From: Adiantum capillus-veneris
Taxonomy: Eukaryota; Streptophyta; Polypodiopsida; Polypodiales; Pteridaceae
DNA: 64,000 bases
Assembly: GCA_014529385.2 (NCBI GenBank)
Contig: CM043947.1
Span: forward strand, 128,122,891 to 128,186,890
Direction: 5' to 3'
Shown: positions 59,268 through 64,000 of the stretch, one piece after another
Numbering within the stretch: position 1 is the stretch's first letter
Layout: each line of letters begins with the position of its first letter
Program-made: the position numbers and the translations under genes
Notes under the pieces: model-generated
Seen by the model: the letters and a program-made list of their open reading frames with translations, nothing else
The model's database searches: none
What the model was told of the DNA's origin: nothing

Positions 59268-61862
59268 GTATGTTTTGAGTTTCTTGCATGTTTAGTGTTT
59301 CTTGTTACTGATTTGATACTCTTAATGTTAGATTTTGCTTTATATAGTATTGATTGAGCTTGTATTTTTTATCTCAAGCATTCAAGGTTTGAATGTAAAT
59401 AGTAAATTACTTGAGTTTTTGAATGGTGGATCTGTAGACTAAAACTAAAACATTTAATACTCACAAAGACTTAATTACTTAAGAGCTTGAACTCAATAAG
59501 TTTTGGACCTTTTATCAATACCCCCTTGATATGATACATTAGATCGTAGCATGGTTAAATGGTGATGCTTCATAAATTGAACCTAGCTTAGACAGGTGCT
59601 GGAGCCTAAATTTAAACTAACCTTGCTAGAAGGGAGCTTATGTTTGGACTTTGAGAGAACTAGCATAAGTAATCAATTAGAGCATAGATTAGACATGTGG
59701 TGGTGGCCGCCTTAGAGACCAAAATCTTAATGAGCTTGGAAAGGTATTTAAGTACTGCAATTTACTTAGTTTTAGTACTCATTAAATGCATAGCTTGACA
59801 AAAGGTGGACCTTACATGGATCCTAATTTCAAGAGGTGTGGTAGACCTTCAAAACAAGCTCATATAGCTTGGACATGTGGTAGACCTTGCATGAAGACTA
59901 GTTTAGACAAGTGTGGTACACCTTGTAACCAACACCCATTTGTTATATTAGCTTGGACAAGTGGTGGACCTTGCTTTTATGTTTCAATGGAGCATATTTT
60001 GGACAGGTGGTAGACCTTGTTTCTCTCCATGCTTCAATGGAGAGAAACTTTAGCTTGGACAAGTGGTGGACCTTGTTTTTATGTTTTAAAGGAGCATATT
60101 TCGGACAAGTGGTAGACATAGTTTCTCTCCATGGTTCAATGGAACCCACCTCAGACAAGTGAAGTACCTTGAAACCAAACCCCCATAATACAACCTACTA
60201 AATAGGTTGGAAAATTGGTGGGATATGAAACCATCCATGATAGAGCATAGTATAGGTGAAAACGTAGTGGTCCTTATATCAATTACCCATGCATAGCTTG
60301 GACAAGTGGTGGACCTTGATTCTCTCTATGTTTCAATGGATCCTATCTTGGACTAGAGATATATCTTACTTAGTTCCATGCTTCAATGGATTGTAGCTTG
60401 GATAAGAGTGGAACTTCAAACAAAACTCCTCACAGCAGCAATATTAACAATTCATGGGTTTTATAAGATTGTCCTGCCTATTTTGGAGAGTTGGTACACC
60501 TTTATTCTCCATTCTTCAATGGATCTGAGGTTGGACAAGCGGAGCTGGAGAAGTGGTCAACCTTAAAATGAAACCTCCCATGCTACAACCCATCATAGAT
60601 CGAATATGTAGTGGACCTTGAAACTCTTTTATGTCCTAGCTTAGAGAAGCATTGCACTCTTGATTATCTCGCCATACATGAAGGCAAGGTTGGACAAGTG
60701 GTGGACCTTCAAACCAGAATCTCTATGCAATAATAGGCAAGTGGTGGAGCTTGTTTTTCCTTGTTCCAATGGAGCCTAGCTTAGACAAACAATGGAGCTT
60801 GCTTCCTCTCCATGTTTCAATGGATCCTAGCTTAGAAAAGTGGTGGAGCTTTGCTTCTCTCCATGTTCCAATGGACCATAGCTTAGACAAGTGGTAGACT
60901 TGAAAAACACCCCTCGTATACAACATATTAGGGGTTTTTCATGTTTCAATGGCTCCTAGCTTGGACAAATGGTAGAGCTTGCTTCTCTTTATGTTTCAAT
61001 GGATCCAATCTTAGCCAAGTGGTGGACCTTGAAACAAGAATCCCCCCCCCCCCCCATGTACAACGTATTATGGGTTTTGAAAGCACTGGGAGAAAATAAT
61101 AGCTTTGATAAGTGGTGGACCTTGCTTCTCTCCATGCTTCAATGGAGCCGAGGTTGGACACATGTTGGAGAGAAGATGGTTGCCCATGAAATAAGACCAT
61201 GCATGCTATAATCAATCATATGTTGTACACATGGTGGACCTTGCAATTGTTTTATATGCCTAACTTGGACAAGTGGAGGACCCTTGATTACCTCCAGATA
61301 TCAACAACAAGCCAAGTTTGGACAAGTGTAGTACCACCAAACCAGAATCTATATGCTACAATAGAGTATAGGTAGGACACGCGATGAACCTTGATATCAA
61401 ACCATCCATGCTACTAGAGATGATAGGTTTCACATGTGGTGGAACCTTGTATCAATGTTCTATGTGTAGTTTTTGACTAGTGATAGACCTTGAAACTAAT
61501 CCCTCTAGGCTACAAGAAAAAAGAGATGGATGAGGAGGCTAGACTACTTTTGTTGCATCAATGCATCCCATGTTACCACATATACTATAGGGTTCTTGGA
61601 TAAGTGTTGGATCTTGTGTCAATGCTCCATGTCTAGCTTGGACAAGTGGTGGACCTTGGTTCTCTCTATGCTTCAAATGGGCAATAGATTGGAGACACAG
61701 TGGCCTTTTTTTTCCAATGATTTTATTTTTTGGAAACCTTGGAGGCACCATGTAAGAGGCACTCTAAGTCTTCCATACAATGGACCTATTGGACTATAAA
61801 ATAATGATATCTTTCTTTGATATTGTCATTATTTTATGCATAATATTTTCTTCTTTTTGCAG
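59268..61862 (+). other. Predicted 2.6-kb intron filled with box repeats
   Basis: The donor GTATGT follows GAGACAC, and the acceptor TTCTTTTTGCAG ends at 61862. Splicing (phase 1) makes GAG ACA C|AC ACA AAG and keeps the frame into the SET exon. The fit supports one transcript, though the unspliced frame ends three codons later at a TGA. Confidence 0.6.
59500..61745 (+). repeat. Box minisatellite, right field (within the predicted intron)
   Basis: Diverged boxes such as TTGGACAAGTGGTGGACCTT (59953, 60056, 60298), with spacers containing CTCTCCATG-TTCAATGGAG, run through this region in plus orientation. There is no regular 425-bp monomer. A C-run lies at 61044-61056. Open frames in it come from the repeats. 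Confidence 0.85.
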
Positions 61863-62421
61863 ACACAAAGGAGTTAAGTGATATAAAAACTAGATGTATT
61901 TCACACTATGATTGGCATGAAGATCCTTTTGGGACACCAACTTTTCCTATTCCCAAAGATGTAATTTTCCATATTAACGGTGTGGATTTTGAAGTGCGAC
62001 TTTCATGTATTGAAGGAGCTGGTTATGGGCTATTTGTGCATACTCCTGGAAAGTGGTTTGACTATTCTAAACTATGGAGGGCATAAGTATAGATTTCAAG
62101 ACTGGAAAAAGATATGCAAAATATTTCCAAGAGCTTATAAATATTCTCTTCTAGAGGATCCAAACATAGAAGAAGAGGAAGATCAATCATACATTATTGG
62201 TTGTGTAGAAGAAGGAAACGTGTCGGGCTATATAAATAGTTCTCACAGTACAAATGTCTGTCCCAACGTACGCTATACATTTGATCCAAATTTGCCACCT
62301 TGGCATAAATGCACCTCTTCACACATCAAGTCAGAAGAATATGGCCATGTATGCATTGAGACTATTTGTCAAGTTGAAGCAGGAGAAGAGTTGTTTGCTG
62401 ACTATAACTTTACTTGACATT
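61863..62421 (+). pseudogene. SET-domain exon of the chimeric gene, one frameshift
   Basis: The exon continues in frame from 59267 through TKELSDIKTRCISHYDWHED and DFEVRLSCIEGAGYGLFVHT. A frameshift near 62050 moves to LTILNYGGHKYRFQDWKK. The C-terminal motifs follow: GYINSSHSTNVCPNVRYTFD (counterpart of the NHSCxPN motif) and HVCIETICQVEAGEELFADY. SET domains are protein-lysine methyltransferases. The NHS motif is changed to SSHSTNVCPN, as in some divergent SET proteins, so activity is uncertain. A TGA at 62415-62417 ends the frame. Two codons later CATT|GTAAAG could be a donor whose phase fits the next exon at 63060. Confidence 0.72.
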
Positions 62422-63059
62422 GTAAAGTATTGTACATGGATGGAAATCTCAAGTACATGCATCATTTTCATTTTTCATGGATGAAATCTCAAGTGAATAT
62501 AACATTTGATTATTGTTTAGTTTATGCTCAACGAGAATCTAGAGTGCTCTTATGCTTTGTGTGTTGTCTAACATATTTGACTACCTTGGCCATAGAATCT
62601 TGATTCTACTCTAGATTTGTGATAAATCTTACCAAAATTTAATCAATGTCTAGGTTGGACAAGTGGTGGGGCTTCAAACATTACTGTCTTAAACAAGTGG
62701 AGTTATCTTACTTGAATAAGTGGTGGCCTTTGAATCCAAATCTAAGCCAAATCTCTAATTATTTTCTTGTAGTCTAGGTTGGACATTTGGTGGACCTTGT
62801 ATCCATGTTTCCTCAACAAGGGTGGCTTTTAGTTTTCACTTTAAGTACTCATCTTTAATAAAGTGTAGGATGGAAAATGTTGAGTTAGTAGATTGTATTT
62901 TAGACAAGTGGTGTTTGGTGTACGAATGCTGAAAATGGTTGCAAGGATTCTAACAACGACTTTACCTTAAATAAATTTCTTACTAGGAGTTCTACATATA
63001 AATATGGTGAATAAAATTCTAGTGGTTTTGAGATACCATTTGTGTGTGTGTTTTCTTAG
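62422..63059 (+). other. Spacer or intron with a few boxes before the FCP1-like exon
   Basis: Box copies appear near 62653 (GGTTGGACAAGTGGTGGGGC), 62715 and 62778, then fade. A T-rich acceptor TTTTCTTAG ends at 63059. No ORF is supported. Confidence 0.55.
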
Positions 63060-64000
63060 ATTCACAAACTGGGATGGATAATGCTCCTATGGTTCAGTCA
63101 ACAACTATAGAATCCATAGATTCTATGGTTTCTAAAGTGCCCAAGATGGATGATATTTCTATACTAGAGTCTAGTGTTGTGCAACTTGAGCAAGCTTCCA
63201 ATAATGAGAACCAAGAAATCGATGCTTCAAAAATGCAACATACATCAAAAGAGACTGAAAAGTCCACTCACGAGCTATTGCCAATTGGTACTACGTCATG
63301 TAGCGTAGATGTTGAGAAATCCATGCTTACAATTATATTGGATTTAAATGGTCTATTGTTGAAACGTTCCCCTCAACCATCCTCACACCACAACTCAGTG
63401 CAAATGGATTCAAAAAGATATATTATACTCAGGCCAGGTTGCATCCAATTCTTGAAGACTATTTTACAAAGGTTTAATGTTGCAATTTGGTCGACAGCTA
63501 CTAGGAATAATGTGTATCAAATCCTTGCAGCACTAAACAACTTAGCTAAGGATACATTGCCTTTCTTTGCAATTTGGTCGCAAGATGTTTGCTACACCGC
63601 TCAAACTCAAAAATTGTTTAGACCCGACAATCCAAACGTTGAGGCAATGTTCAAGCCTCTAGCCAAAATTGCCATGGGGTTTGAATGTGATCCACAAAGA
63701 ACAGTGCTTATTGATGACTCTCCTTACAAGGGATGTATTTCACCAGCAAACAATTGCATTTTTCCACCACAATTTGATGCTGAGAAAATGGTTGACAATA
63801 TGCTCTTGGAGGAGCTACTGCCATACTTGATTCAGCTTGATGAGAGAAGGGATGTGCGTGATTTAATTGCTTCTAATCGTTATGGACAACCTATAGTGAC
63901 AAATGATAGTGAATACAAACAAATCATGGAGTATTGGAAGCAGAAAAATGATGTTTGGTCAGCTAAGGTGTTCTTTACAAGAAGAATACCACCTGCAAAA
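63060..64000 (+). CDS. FCP1/NIF-type HAD phosphatase-like exon (continues past the window)
   Basis: After the acceptor AG at 63058-63059 one frame stays open to the window end, more than 310 codons. The first 85 or so residues are a polar linker (MDNAPMVQSTTIESIDS...). The HAD domain follows. Motif I is TIILDLNGLLLKR at about 63330-63368, where the second catalytic Asp of the usual DxD is Asn. Then come RYIILRPGCIQFLK, FNVAIWSTATRNNVYQ and LIDDSPYKGCISPANN with CIFPPQFDAE (motif III/IV region). The LDLNGLL and DDSPYK...IFP signature matches a plant subfamily of NLI-interacting-factor-like proteins. The frame has no stop or frameshift, unlike the upstream exons. It is either the next exon of the ParB-SET gene or a separate gene whose first exon I cannot identify. 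Confidence 0.8.

Overview
The window looks like nuclear DNA of a land plant, most likely a non-seed plant such as a fern. That rank is an inference from a tRNA-Met-primed chromovirus, spliceosomal introns, very long (CT)n tracts, a DUF8039/DUF7869-type transposase-like gene and a plant-type FCP1-like phosphatase with an LDLNGLL motif. I see no bacterial or organellar gene order, no tRNA or rRNA gene and no CRISPR array. Almost everything is mobile or repetitive DNA.

Layout. (1) 1-438 is one copy of a direct repeat whose partner is at 22311-22747. (2) 439-12852 is an old, decayed Ty3/gypsy element on the minus strand (gag, protease, part of RT). It is split by a young, nearly intact chromovirus on the plus strand (2009-10772) with 1.6-kb LTRs, a TGTGC target-site duplication, PBS, PPT and an uninterrupted 1595-codon gag-pol. 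(3) 12853-25740 has no recognisable gene; it holds many (CT)n/(CA)n microsatellites and short duplicated modules. (4) 25742-33016 is a decayed Helitron-like element on the plus strand: an RPA70-like gene with introns, then DUF6570, HUH Rep, Pif1-type helicase and a C-terminal AP-endonuclease-like (EEP) domain, the plan called Helentron.

(5) 33949-40843 is a minus-strand transposase-like gene (DUF8039-like N-terminus, DUF7869-like core). Its long last exon has one in-frame TGA, and a small upstream exon is predicted across a 3.6-kb intron. (6) 41460-56560 is a large satellite field built from a 20-bp box, TTGGACAAGTGGTGGACCTT. The box recurs in units of about 50 bp, these form 425- and 442-bp monomers, and the monomers alternate as an 867-bp higher-order repeat. 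(7) 56626-64000 holds plus-strand exons of a chimeric gene: a ParB-like domain, a region resembling a DNA methyltransferase, a SET domain and an FCP1-like HAD phosphatase, with several frameshifts and stops.

How it may fit together. The same box, always in the same orientation, fills the intron of the minus-strand transposase-like gene, the whole space between the two divergent genes, and the introns of the ParB/SET/FCP1 gene. It is absent from the exons, the Helitron and the gypsy elements. I infer that 33.9-64 kb may be one unit, possibly a very large DNA transposon carrying a transposase-like gene plus chromatin- and DNA-modifying domains. This is the most interesting part of the window.
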